From NCBI RefSeq assembly GCF_014199335.1, contig NZ_JACIJI010000001.1, positions 868,001 through 932,000 of the forward strand: 64,000 nt of DNA, written 5' to 3'. Shown one piece after another: positions 51,496-60,051 of this stretch. Source of the DNA: Stakelama sediminis (GTDB taxonomy: Bacteria; Pseudomonadota; Alphaproteobacteria; Sphingomonadales; Sphingomonadaceae). The notes below the pieces were generated by a model that was given only the letters and a program-made list of their open reading frames with translations, was not told the origin of the DNA and made no database searches. Numbering within the stretch: the stretch's first letter is position 1; each line of letters begins with the position of its first letter. The position numbers and the translations under genes were made by a program.

Positions 51496-51894
51496 ATGAC
51501 ACGCTATGCAAGCGCCCTGGCCTGCGATCCGGCGCACACTTATCAGCAGATCGACATGACATCGCGGATCGGTGGCGCCGACCCGCATCAGCTCGTCGGT
51601 CTGCTCTACGAAGAGGCGGTTCGCGCGCTTCGTACAGCCGCCTGGGCGACTGAAAACAATCAGTTCAAGACGAAAAGCGAACGGGTTACGCGTGCAATCG
51701 CCGTATTGTTCGCGCTTGAATCGGGCCTCGACTTCGAAAAGGGCGGTCAGGTGTCGCGCACGCTCGCAACGCTGTATCGTGGCATACGCGAGCAGATCGT
51801 AGCGGCCAGCATCGGCAGCGACCCCGCCCCCTTTCGCAACGCCGCCAACGACCTTTCGGAAGTCGCCGCTGCCTGGAACAGCGTACGAAACTGA
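51496..51894 (+). CDS. fliS: Flagellin chaperone FliS
   Basis: Prevents premature flagellin polymerisation. 132 residues with YQQIDMTSRIGGADPHQLVGLLYEEAVRALRTA, ERVTRAIAVLFALESGLDFEKGGQVSRTLATLYRGI and the end of the four-helix bundle. Having fliD-fliS, and no flaF/flbT, is of note for an alphaproteobacterium. Last gene of the flagellar locus. Confidence 0.93.
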   Translation: MTRYASALACDPAHTYQQIDMTSRIGGADPHQLVGLLYEEAVRALRTAAWATENNQFKTKSERVTRAIAVLFALESGLDFEKGGQVSRTLATLYRGIREQIVAASIGSDPAPFRNAANDLSEVAAAWNSVRN

Positions 51895-51906
51895 AGCAGC
51901 CTCGCC

Positions 51907-52866
51907 TTATTTGGCGAACCAGTGGCGGTAGAGAAAAAAGATGGTGATCCCCGCCGCCATCAGCGCGCATACCAGCAGCACGCCGTCAAATGCCCAGGGC
52001 TCCCTGGCATAGGGAATCCCCTCCACATTCATGCCCAGCAGACCGGTGAGGAAAGTCAGCGGCAGGAACACCATCGCCACGATTGCGATGATCAGCGAGC
52101 GCTGGTCGATCTGCTCGGCCCGCAGATCGGTCAGCGTTTCATGGATCAGCGCACTGCGTTCGCGGATGGAATCCAGTTCTTCCGACATACGCGCCGCCCG
52201 GTCGGCCGCCGCCGCGAGATGCAGCCGGTCGTCATCCTCCAGCCAGTCGACATTCAGCGTCGCCAGCTTCTCCAGCGCCGATCGCTGCGGGTTCAGGAAC
52301 CGACGATAGCCGATTGCCTTGATCCGCACCTGATTGACCCGACGGCGCATCTCGAACGCCTGATCGGCGCTTAACCGCTCCTCGCAATCGTCGAGCAGGT
52401 CGCCCAGATCAGCAACATTGGGATCAAGTTCTTCGGTAATCGCGCTGGCAAATTCAGCGATCAGATCGCCGGGATCGTCGATTTCCGCCCGGGCCATCAC
52501 TTCGTCACGCACTTCTCCCACCGCATGCAAGCGTTTGCGGCTGACCGAATAGACATGGCCGGCATGGGCATAGATACGGATCGACGCCAGCGGATCGGCA
52601 GGCTCCATCTCATCATCGGAAAGACCGCGCATGTTGATCAGCGCCCCGCCATCGGGCGCCGCATCACAGCGCGGACGCGTTTCCGTCGCGGTCAGCATGT
52701 CAGTGAGATATTCGCTCAGGTGCGCTTCTTCACGCAGCCAGCGCTGCACTGCCTCATCATTCGAAGCGAGATGCACCCAGACCAGTTCGGCATCGCATTT
52801 CAGTGCCTGCTCCAGCGGAATCTTCTCCGCCAGATGATTTTTCACCCGGATCGCAAAGCCGTTCAT
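51907..52866 (-). CDS. CorA-family divalent metal transporter, ZntB-like
   Basis: 319 residues. Large N-terminal cytoplasmic domain with long helices (SEELDSIRERSALIHETLTDLRAEQIDQR), then two membrane helices, SLIIAIVAMVFLPLTFLTGLLGMN and GVLLVCALMAAGITIFFLY. The signature GMN is followed by VEGIPYAREPWAF, the pattern of ZntB zinc transporters rather than CorA. Start at 52866 with GAAGGG seven bases upstream; the ATG overlaps the stop of the siroheme gene (TGATG). Metal specificity inferred. Confidence 0.88.
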   Translation of the reverse strand: MNGFAIRVKNHLAEKIPLEQALKCDAELVWVHLASNDEAVQRWLREEAHLSEYLTDMLTATETRPRCDAAPDGGALINMRGLSDDEMEPADPLASIRIYAHAGHVYSVSRKRLHAVGEVRDEVMARAEIDDPGDLIAEFASAITEELDPNVADLGDLLDDCEERLSADQAFEMRRRVNQVRIKAIGYRRFLNPQRSALEKLATLNVDWLEDDDRLHLAAAADRAARMSEELDSIRERSALIHETLTDLRAEQIDQRSLIIAIVAMVFLPLTFLTGLLGMNVEGIPYAREPWAFDGVLLVCALMAAGITIFFLYRHWFAK

Positions 52867-53645
52867 CACACGCCCTTCACCATCACCGACAGCCCCGGCT
52901 CCAACCGGGTGGGCGGCGTGTCGCAAAGGATGCGCCCGGCATCGGCACGTGCACGGTTCAAAATCAATGAAGGGACGTCGACGGCATAATATACGCGATC
53001 CGCCTGCGCCAGCCAGCGTGCCTCTCGCAGGGTCAGGTCGTCGGGATCGTCGCTGCGCAACCGGATATGCTCCATCCGATCAGCCTGCTCCAGCGTTTCG
53101 GACGATGCAAGCCATTGTGCAACGACATTTTCCTCATGCACGGCGACCGGGTCCAGCCTGCCGCCCTCCGACAATGCTTCGCCCAGTGCACGCCGCCGAA
53201 CCGCGCCGTCGGGCCAGCGCGCGCGGATCGCTGCGCGCGCCTGTCCGAGTGCCACCGCCAGCCTGCCCAGCGATTGCGGAAGGATCGCCTCCAGCCGTTG
53301 TCGCAACGCCGCCGCCAGCCCCGCCGAAACGCCGCCGGTCGAAATCGCGATCAACACCGGCGACCGGTCGATGACGGCGGGCAGCGTGAAATCGCACAAC
53401 GCCGGACGATCAACGGCATTGACGAGGATACCGCGCGCCTTCAGCCTCGCCACCGCATCCTGCGCTGCCCGTTCTTCGGCAACGGCTACGACGGCGATCC
53501 GCGCCATATCATCCGCTTCCCCCACGACCCGCGCTCCGGCCCGCTCCAATATGCGCCGTTTCGCTTCCGCCGCCGGACCGTCGCCCAACAGGATCACCGG
53601 CCTGTCCGCCACACGCAGCAACAGGGGCAGGCCGGCATCGCGCAT
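52866..53645 (-). CDS. Siroheme synthase N-terminal protein (precorrin-2 dehydrogenase/ferrochelatase) with a methyltransferase stub
   Basis: NAD-dependent oxidation of precorrin-2 and iron insertion for siroheme (CysG-N/Met8p type). 259 residues. The Rossmann part has VILLGDGPAAEAKRRILERAGARVV, and NAVDRPALCDFTLPAVIDRSPVLIAISTGGVSAGLAAALRQRLEAILP is the standard dimerisation/active-site segment. The last 60 residues (DDPDDLTLREARWLAQADRVYYAVDVPSLILNRARADA) look like the first strand-helix units of a SAM uroporphyrinogen methyltransferase but stop there, so the enzyme lacks the methyltransferase half of full CysG. In a tight run argH-lipoprotein-lysA-this-zntB. Confidence 0.85.
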   Translation of the reverse strand: MRDAGLPLLLRVADRPVILLGDGPAAEAKRRILERAGARVVGEADDMARIAVVAVAEERAAQDAVARLKARGILVNAVDRPALCDFTLPAVIDRSPVLIAISTGGVSAGLAAALRQRLEAILPQSLGRLAVALGQARAAIRARWPDGAVRRRALGEALSEGGRLDPVAVHEENVVAQWLASSETLEQADRMEHIRLRSDDPDDLTLREARWLAQADRVYYAVDVPSLILNRARADAGRILCDTPPTRLEPGLSVMVKGV

Positions 53646-53652
53646 CAGCGGA

Positions 53653-54912
53653 TCATTTCAGCCATTCGGGCACGCGCTCGGCAGCCATGATCGTACCTGC
53701 CGCGATTCGGTCGGCCACCACCGCATAGCGATCGCCCGACACCAGCACTTCGGGTACCAGCGGGCGGCTGTTATAGGTCGATGCCATGGTTGCGCCATAG
53801 GCCCCGGCGGTCCTGAAAATGCCCAGATCGCCCGGCTCTACCGCATCGATTTCGCGGTTCATGGCGAACGTATCGCCCGTCTCGCACACCGGTCCTGCGA
53901 TATTCGCCATCATCGTTTCGCCCGTCGGCCGGACGGCGGCAAAATCATGATAGGCATCGTACAATACCGGGCGAGCGAGGTCGTTCATCGCCGCATCGAC
54001 GATGACATAGGGATTCTGCACCCCCGGCTTCACCCAGATCACCTTGGTCAGCAGCACGCCCGCATTGCCCGCGATCACCCGGCCGGGTTCGAACATCAGT
54101 TCGACATCCCAGTCGCGCGTCACCCGTGCGGCCATCGCCCCGAACTCCGCCGGGCTGGGCATCACGTCGTCGGCGCGATAGGGCACGCCCAGCCCGCCGC
54201 CCAGATCGACATGGGTGATTTTATGGCCATCGGCGCGCAGTTCGCGCACCAGTTCGCCAATGCGGGTATAGGCGGCCTCCAGCGGAGCCAGGTCGCCAAG
54301 CTGACTACCGATATGGATCGCAACTCCGCGCAGGTCGAGACCGGGTTGCGCCGCCAGTCGCGCGAACATCGCACGCGCTTCATGGATGGGGATACCGAAC
54401 TTGTTCTCCGCGCGACCGGTGGAGATTTTCGCATGGGTGTGCGCATCGACGTCCGGGTTGACGCGCAGCACGGCGGGCGCACGCTTACCCATCGCCGCGG
54501 CGATTTCAGCCAGCGCCATGCCTTCGGGTTCATGCTCCAGATTGAACTGGCCGATACCCGCTTCCAGTCCGGCCTTCAGTTCGGCAGGGGTCTTACCCAC
54601 GCCCGAAAACAGGATACCATCGGCAGGAACGCCCGCTGCAAGCGCGCGCGCCATCTCTCCGCCCGACACCACATCGGCACCATAGCCCTGATCGGCGAGC
54701 ACCCGCAGCACGCCCAGATTGGGATTGGCCTTGATAGCGAAGGCGATGTGAACGCTGGGAATGTCTTTCAGGCCATCGCGAAACACCTGCGCATGGCGTT
54801 CCAGCGTCGCCTGCGAATAGACATAAACGGGGGTGCCGACTTCTTCGGCAATGCGTTCCAGCGGCACGTCTTCGCAAAACATGCGCCCGTCGCGCAGCGT
54901 AAAATGATCCAT
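53653..54912 (-). CDS. lysA: Diaminopimelate decarboxylase
   Basis: Last step of lysine synthesis, PLP-dependent decarboxylation of meso-diaminopimelate. 419 residues; PLP lysine in AFAIKANPNLGVLRVL, GGEMARALAAGV, VGSQL-like HIGSQLGDL, the EPGRVIAGNAGVL strand and the C-terminal GPVCETGDTFAMNREI with the active-site Cys and Glu. Seven bases before the siroheme gene. Confidence 0.97.
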   Translation of the reverse strand: MDHFTLRDGRMFCEDVPLERIAEEVGTPVYVYSQATLERHAQVFRDGLKDIPSVHIAFAIKANPNLGVLRVLADQGYGADVVSGGEMARALAAGVPADGILFSGVGKTPAELKAGLEAGIGQFNLEHEPEGMALAEIAAAMGKRAPAVLRVNPDVDAHTHAKISTGRAENKFGIPIHEARAMFARLAAQPGLDLRGVAIHIGSQLGDLAPLEAAYTRIGELVRELRADGHKITHVDLGGGLGVPYRADDVMPSPAEFGAMAARVTRDWDVELMFEPGRVIAGNAGVLLTKVIWVKPGVQNPYVIVDAAMNDLARPVLYDAYHDFAAVRPTGETMMANIAGPVCETGDTFAMNREIDAVEPGDLGIFRTAGAYGATMASTYNSRPLVPEVLVSGDRYAVVADRIAAGTIMAAERVPEWLK

Positions 54913-54925
54913 GAGCGGTGGGCCT

Positions 54926-55168
54926 TCAGTTCTTGGGGGGAATGTCGAAGGGGTCCTCAGGACGCTCCTTCGATTCCTTCAGCAGTTCATCGTTGCGCGT
55001 CGGACGCGCTTCCGGGCGGGGTTCGAGCAACTGCTGGGGCGTCGGCGTGGCGGCCGCGCCATAGGGCTTGACGGGCAGTGGCTCCTTGGCGGGCGGCGCC
55101 AGTTCCTTGCGCGACCCGCACCCGGCCAGCGCGACGAGCGCCACAGCGGCCAGCATTGCCCTACGCAT
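54926..55168 (-). CDS. Small LptM/YifL-like lipoprotein
   Basis: 80 residues with lipobox LAGC ([26 protein letters not shown]), then a Pro-rich stretch without clear structure. Small lipoproteins of this kind commonly lie just upstream of lysA in proteobacteria and some are now known as LptM, a helper of LptD; the assignment here is by size and context. The ATG overlaps the argH stop (TGATG). Confidence 0.75.
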   Translation of the reverse strand: MRRAMLAAVALVALAGCGSRKELAPPAKEPLPVKPYGAAATPTPQQLLEPRPEARPTRNDELLKESKERPEDPFDIPPKN

Positions 55169-56535
55169 CACCCATTCTCCCGACGCGCCGCCGCAATCGC
55201 CTCACGCACCCGTTCGGGCGCGGTTCCGCCAAAGCTGCGGCGGCTGTTGACCGAGGCATCGACGCTCAGCACGTCATACACGCCTTCGCCGATCCGGTCA
55301 TCAATCGCACGCAGCGTTTCCAGCGGTAGCTGATCCAGCCGCACGCCCGCATCCTCGGCCGCCTTGACCGCACGACCCGTGACATGGTGCGCCTCGCGAA
55401 ACGGCAGACCAGCCTCGCGCACCAGCCAGTCGGCAAGATCGGTAGCAGTGGCAAAGCCGCTTTCGGCCAGCGCCCGCATCCTCTCGGTGCGGAACGTCGC
55501 GCTTTCCACCATGCCGGTCATCGCCGCGATGGTCAGGCCGAAAAGGTCGTGCGCTTCGAACACCGGCGGCTTATCGTCCTGCATATCCTTAGAATAGGCG
55601 AGCGGCAGGCCCTTCATCGTCATCATCAGGCCGGTCATGCAGCCCATGATCCGCCCGGCATGGCCGCGCACCAGTTCGGCGGCATCGGGGTTGCGCTTTT
55701 GCGGCATGATCGAACTGCCCGTGGACCACTGATCGCTAAGCGATACGAAGCCGAAGGGCTGCGACGCCCAGATCACGAATTCCTCGGCCAGTCGCGACAG
55801 ATGCAGCGAACATTGCGTCGCAGCGGTCAGATATTCGAGCGCAAAGTCGCGATCCGACACGCTGTCGAGCGAATTGGTCGTCGGGCCGTCGAACCCCAGC
55901 GCCGCCGCCGTTGCCTCCCGGTCAATAGGAAAACCGGTTCCGGCGAGTGCCGCCGCGCCCAGCGGGCATTGATTCAGCCGTGCCCGCGCATCGCGAAACC
56001 GCCCCCGGTCGCGCGCGATCATCGCGTGATACGCCATCAGATGATGGCCCAGCGTCACCGGCTGCGCCGATTGCAAATGGGTAAAGCCCGGCATCACGCT
56101 GTCGGCATGTTCCTCCGCCCGGTCGAGCAGCGCGGTCTGCAGTGCCGCAAGCCCGGCATCGACTTCATCGATCGCTGCACGCACCCACAATTTGAAATCG
56201 GTCGCCACCTGATCGTTGCGCGACCGCGCGGTATGCAGCCGCCCCGCCACCGCGCCGATCTTTTCGGCCAACGCATTTTCGGTGACCATATGAATGTCTT
56301 CGAGCGCCAGATCCTCCGGCACGCCGTCGCGTTCATAGTCCACCGCGACCGCGTCCAGCCCATCGGCAATCGTTTGCGCATCCCCGGCAGCGACGATTCC
56401 CTGTTTGCCCAGCATCGCGACATGCGCTTTCGATCCGGCAATGTCCTGCCGCCACATCCGCTTGTCGAACGGGATGGAGGCATTTATCACCCGCATAACC
56501 GCCGAGGGGCCTTCGGCGAACCGCCCGCCCCACAT
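55168..56535 (-). CDS. argH: Argininosuccinate lyase
   Basis: Last step of arginine synthesis: argininosuccinate to arginine and fumarate. 455 residues from [52 protein letters not shown] and the fumarase/lyase signature [16 protein letters not shown] with the catalytic Ser are all present. Only 16 bases separate its ATG from the divergent thioredoxin gene, so the promoters must overlap the coding starts. Confidence 0.97.
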   Translation of the reverse strand: MWGGRFAEGPSAVMRVINASIPFDKRMWRQDIAGSKAHVAMLGKQGIVAAGDAQTIADGLDAVAVDYERDGVPEDLALEDIHMVTENALAEKIGAVAGRLHTARSRNDQVATDFKLWVRAAIDEVDAGLAALQTALLDRAEEHADSVMPGFTHLQSAQPVTLGHHLMAYHAMIARDRGRFRDARARLNQCPLGAAALAGTGFPIDREATAAALGFDGPTTNSLDSVSDRDFALEYLTAATQCSLHLSRLAEEFVIWASQPFGFVSLSDQWSTGSSIMPQKRNPDAAELVRGHAGRIMGCMTGLMMTMKGLPLAYSKDMQDDKPPVFEAHDLFGLTIAAMTGMVESATFRTERMRALAESGFATATDLADWLVREAGLPFREAHHVTGRAVKAAEDAGVRLDQLPLETLRAIDDRIGEGVYDVLSVDASVNSRRSFGGTAPERVREAIAAARRENG

Positions 56536-56551
56536 CTGATTGGAGTCTGCC

Positions 56552-57124
56552 TTGCGCTCAGGAATCGCGCTTCTCCTGCTCGTCACCGTTGGAATCGCGG
56601 GTTGCGATAGGCAATCCCCCGCCCCGGAGCAAGCAACAGCCGCTACCAATGCCGATAGCAATGGTAGCATCACGCAGCCGACCGCCGCGAAAGTGGACCG
56701 CAGCCATGCCGGGGAAGCCGAACCCGACACCCCGTTCACCGCGCCCGACGGCAAACAGGTGACGCTCGCCGATTTTCGCGGCAAGCCGGTGCTGCTCAAC
56801 CTGTGGGCGACCTGGTGCCCGCCCTGTGTCGCGGAGATGCCGACGCTCGACACGCTGGCGAGCGATCTGAAAGGCAAGGTGCAGGTGCTGACCGTCAGCC
56901 AGGATCTGGAGGGCACGAAGGTCGTCGCCCCCTATTTCAAAAAGAAGCAGTTCAGGACGCTTCAGCCCTATCTCGACCCGAAGATCGCGCTGTCGACCCT
57001 CTATGCGGTCAATCTGCCCACCACCATCCTGTTCAACGCGCAGGGCAAGGAAGTCTGGCGGGTCAGCGGCGGTATGGACTGGACCAGCGCCAAGGCTCGC
57101 AAGCTGATCGACGAAGCCGGGTAG
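56552..57124 (+). CDS. TlpA-like thioredoxin-fold lipoprotein
   Basis: Membrane-anchored periplasmic thiol-disulfide protein, likely a reductant for cytochrome maturation or similar. 190 residues: lipoprotein signal ending at LVTVGIAGC, a linker of about 50 residues, then the thioredoxin domain with [26 protein letters not shown] (redox motif WCPPC) and the cis-proline region [10 protein letters not shown]. Starts with TTG, supported by GGAG six bases before it; TTG at 56540 is the alternative. Confidence 0.88.
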   Translation: MRSGIALLLLVTVGIAGCDRQSPAPEQATAATNADSNGSITQPTAAKVDRSHAGEAEPDTPFTAPDGKQVTLADFRGKPVLLNLWATWCPPCVAEMPTLDTLASDLKGKVQVLTVSQDLEGTKVVAPYFKKKQFRTLQPYLDPKIALSTLYAVNLPTTILFNAQGKEVWRVSGGMDWTSAKARKLIDEAG

Positions 57125-57132
57125 CCGCCGAA

Positions 57133-58290
57133 TCAGGCTTTGGCGGCGGCGAACACTTCACTCGCGAGGATCGAGCGATCGATTTCGGCAATCGAACGCA
57201 CGCCCGTCAGCGTCATGGCGACCCGCATTTCCTTCGCGAACAGGTCGAGTAGGTTGCGCACCCCCGCCTCCCCTTCTGCGGCCAGCGCATAGATGAAAGC
57301 ACGGCCCAGCAGCACCATATCGGCACCCAGCGCCAGCATCCGCACCACATCCAGCCCGGAGCGCACGCCCGAATCGACCAGCACCTTCATATCGCCGCCG
57401 ACCGCATCGGCAATCAGCGGCAAGGCGCGTGCGGTGGAACGCACGCCATCCAACTGCCTGCCGCCATGGTTGGAAACGACCACGCCGTCCGCACCGAAGC
57501 GCACCGCATCACGCGCATCTTCCGGGTCCAATATGCCCTTGATGACCATCGGCCCCTTCCAGAAGTCGCGAATCCACTCCAGATCGCGCCAGGAAATCGA
57601 CGGATCGAAATTATTGGCAAGCCAGCCGATATAATCTTCCAGCTTCGTCGCCTCGCCGCGATAGGCGGAAATATTGCCCAGATCGTGCGGGCGTCCGCGC
57701 AATCCCACATCCCATGCCCATACCGGGTGCAGCACCGCCTGCGCCATCCTGCGCAACGCCGCATTCGGCCCCGACATGCCCGAATGCACATCGCGATAGC
57801 GTGCACCCGGCGTCGGCATATCGACGGTAAAGACCAGCGTTTTGATCCCCGCTGCCTGCGCGCGTTCCAGCGCGTCGCGCATGAAACCGCGATCCTTCAG
57901 CACGTAAAGCTGGAACCAGATCGGTGCGGAAGATGCCGCCTGCACCTCGGCAATCGGGCACACCGATACGGTCGACAGGGTAAAGGGAACGCCGAACCCC
58001 GCCGCTGCGCACGCCGCCTGAACCTCGCCGCGGCGAGCATACATGCCCGTCAGCCCGACCGGCGCCAGCCCCACCGGCATGGCAAGCTGCGTGCCGAGAA
58101 CTTCCGTCGTCAGGTCGAGGTTTTCGACATTCTTCAGCACCCGCTGGCGCAATTCGATATCTGACAGGTCAGCGACATTGCGGTGCAGTGTCTGCTCGGC
58201 ATAGGCGCCGCCGTCGATATAGTGGAACAGAAAAGGCGGAAGCCGCCGACGGGCCGCTTCACGATAATCGGTGGGAGACGAAATCAGCAT
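57133..58290 (-). CDS. lldD: FMN-dependent alpha-hydroxy acid dehydrogenase, L-lactate dehydrogenase type
   Basis: Oxidises L-lactate to pyruvate at the membrane. 385 residues: [38 protein letters not shown], the FMN and substrate residues in [21 protein letters not shown] (catalytic His in SNHGGRQLD) and [30 protein letters not shown]. Downstream of galE by 32 bases on the same strand. Another hydroxy acid than lactate is possible. Confidence 0.9.
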   Translation of the reverse strand: MLISSPTDYREAARRRLPPFLFHYIDGGAYAEQTLHRNVADLSDIELRQRVLKNVENLDLTTEVLGTQLAMPVGLAPVGLTGMYARRGEVQAACAAAGFGVPFTLSTVSVCPIAEVQAASSAPIWFQLYVLKDRGFMRDALERAQAAGIKTLVFTVDMPTPGARYRDVHSGMSGPNAALRRMAQAVLHPVWAWDVGLRGRPHDLGNISAYRGEATKLEDYIGWLANNFDPSISWRDLEWIRDFWKGPMVIKGILDPEDARDAVRFGADGVVVSNHGGRQLDGVRSTARALPLIADAVGGDMKVLVDSGVRSGLDVVRMLALGADMVLLGRAFIYALAAEGEAGVRNLLDLFAKEMRVAMTLTGVRSIAEIDRSILASEVFAAAKA

Positions 58291-58322
58291 TATGGGCCTT
58301 TGATGAAGGGGGACAGGCTTGT

Positions 58323-59318
58323 CTAGCGCTCAGCGAGCCTGCGTTCCCAGCCAAGGGCATCGCGTACGATGCCGTCAAGGTCATCGCGCTTCGGACGCCA
58401 GGGCAGCGCTTTGAGGATCGCGGCGTTGTCGGCCACCAGCGCATCGGGATCGCCCGCACGGCGCCCCTCCATCCGCCGGTCGATCTTCATATTCGTCACC
58501 CGATCGACCGCATCCAGCACCTCCAGCACCGAATAGCCCCGGCCATAGCCGCAATTGAGCGTATGACTCTCATCGGGCTTTGCGATCAGCAGGTCGAGCG
58601 CATCGACATGCGCCGCCGCCAGATCGCTGACATGGATATAGTCGCGTACCCCGGTGCCGTCGGGCGTGTCGAAATCGGTGCCGAACACGCTCACCCCATC
58701 GCGCTTGCCGATCGCCGCCTCAACCGCGACCTTGATCAGGTGGGTCGCTCCGGCAGTCGATTGCCCGCTGCGCCCCTGCGGATCGGCACCCGCGACGTTG
58801 AAATACCGCAGCGCGCAATAATTGATCGGGTGCGCTGCCGCCGTGTCCTTCAGCATGATCTCCGTCATCAGCTTCGACATGCCATAGGGGTTGATCGGCT
58901 GTTTGGGCGAATCCTCACGCACCGGCACGACGTCGGGAATGCCATAGGTCGCCGCCGTCGAGGAAAAGATGAAATGCTTCACCCCGCATGCCACCGCACT
59001 TTCGATCAGCGCGCGGCTGGCGGCGGTATTGTTGCGATAATATTTGAGCGGATCGCTCACCGATTCGGGCACTACGACCGATCCGGCGAAGTGCATCACC
59101 GCGACCACATCATAATCGCGCATCGCTGCGCGCACCGCATCATCATCGGCGACATTCGCCTCGACCAGCGTCGCGCGATCGTCCACCGCCCAGGCAAAGC
59201 CGGTGACGAGGTTGTCGATGACCACCACGTCCCAGTCGGCATCGAGCAGCGCCAGCACGGCATGGCTACCGATATAGCCTGCCCCGCCGGTTACCATCAC
59301 GCATCCCTTGCTGGCCAT
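58323..59318 (-). CDS. galE: UDP-glucose 4-epimerase
   Basis: Interconverts UDP-glucose and UDP-galactose, NAD-bound short-chain dehydrogenase fold. 331 residues: [17 protein letters not shown] at the N-terminus, [31 protein letters not shown] (catalytic Ser/Thr) and YGMSK (Tyr-xxx-Lys), [16 protein letters not shown] and [15 protein letters not shown]. Start at 59318 follows AAAGGG; upstream in-frame sequence to 59456 is not part of the protein. Confidence 0.95.
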   Translation of the reverse strand: MASKGCVMVTGGAGYIGSHAVLALLDADWDVVVIDNLVTGFAWAVDDRATLVEANVADDDAVRAAMRDYDVVAVMHFAGSVVVPESVSDPLKYYRNNTAASRALIESAVACGVKHFIFSSTAATYGIPDVVPVREDSPKQPINPYGMSKLMTEIMLKDTAAAHPINYCALRYFNVAGADPQGRSGQSTAGATHLIKVAVEAAIGKRDGVSVFGTDFDTPDGTGVRDYIHVSDLAAAHVDALDLLIAKPDESHTLNCGYGRGYSVLEVLDAVDRVTNMKIDRRMEGRRAGDPDALVADNAAILKALPWRPKRDDLDGIVRDALGWERRLAER

Positions 59319-59376
59319 GCGGTTTCCCTTTCGCTCGATGCTTCCTACATGACTGTCAAACAGAAGGAGTGTTACA

Positions 59377-59925
59377 ATGGCAAGCGAAACCGCGATTTTT
59401 GCGGGCGGGTGTTTCTGGTGCACCGAAGCCGTGTTCAAGGATATTATCGGCGTCAACAGCGTCGAAAGCGGCTATATCGGCGGCACGAAGCCCAATCCCA
59501 CCTATCGCGAGGTTTGCGACGGCAATACCGGCCATGCCGAAGCGATCCGGGTAACCTTCGACCCCGATCAGGTCCGCTATGCCGATCTGCTCGACATTTT
59601 CTTCGCGACTCACGATCCGACGCAGCTCAACCGGCAGGGCAACGATGTCGGCACACAGTATCGCTCCGCCATTTTCCCACAAACGCCAGAGCAGAGCCAT
59701 CAGGCGATGATGGCGATCGAACGTAATCAGGTGAACTGGCCCCAGCCCATCGTGACCACTATCGAACAGTCGAATGAATGGTGGCCGGCCGAGGACTATC
59801 ATCAGGAATATTGGGAAGGCGAAGGACAGCGCAATCCCTATTGCATGGCCGTCATTCCGCCCAAGCTCGCCAAACTGCGCAAGAGTTTTGCCGAACGGTC
59901 GAAAGCGGCAACGGCGGAAGCCTGA
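59377..59925 (+). CDS. msrA: Peptide-methionine (S)-S-oxide reductase
   Basis: Repairs oxidised methionine. 182 residues; catalytic Cys12 in [67 protein letters not shown] and a resolving Cys near the end (NPYCMAV). AGAAGGAG lies eight bases before the ATG. Divergent from galE by 58 bases. Confidence 0.97.
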   Translation: MASETAIFAGGCFWCTEAVFKDIIGVNSVESGYIGGTKPNPTYREVCDGNTGHAEAIRVTFDPDQVRYADLLDIFFATHDPTQLNRQGNDVGTQYRSAIFPQTPEQSHQAMMAIERNQVNWPQPIVTTIEQSNEWWPAEDYHQEYWEGEGQRNPYCMAVIPPKLAKLRKSFAERSKAATAEA

Positions 59926-59940
59926 ACACCCCTGCTCCAT

Positions 59941-60034
59941 CGTCATTGCGAGCGCCAAAGGCGCGCGGCAATCCAGCCCCGGCCCAACGCGCGCTGGATT
60001 GCTTCGCCCGGTTTATGCCGGACTCGCAATGACG
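59941..60034. repeat. REP-like palindromic repeat between msrA and the ggt gene
   Basis: 94 bases bounded by CGTCATTGCGAG (59941-59952) and its exact complement CTCGCAATGACG (60023-60034), with an inner pair GCAATCCAGC (59968-59977) and GCTGGATTGC (59993-60002). The sequence type is widespread in bacterial intergenic regions. It sits between converging genes and may act as a terminator. Half of it recurs at 33752. Confidence 0.85.
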
Positions 60035-60051
60035 GCCTTTTATGCCTCCTC

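Noticed and set aside
53371..55071. 566-codon plus-strand frame opposite lysA and neighbours
   Set aside because: Covers lysA, whose PLP-enzyme motifs are clear; composition is that of a shadow frame.
56440..56455. CGGCAATGTCCTGCCG in argH, one mismatch from the flagellar palindrome
   Set aside because: Located in a housekeeping gene with no sigma-54 element nearby; shows that near-matches occur by chance.
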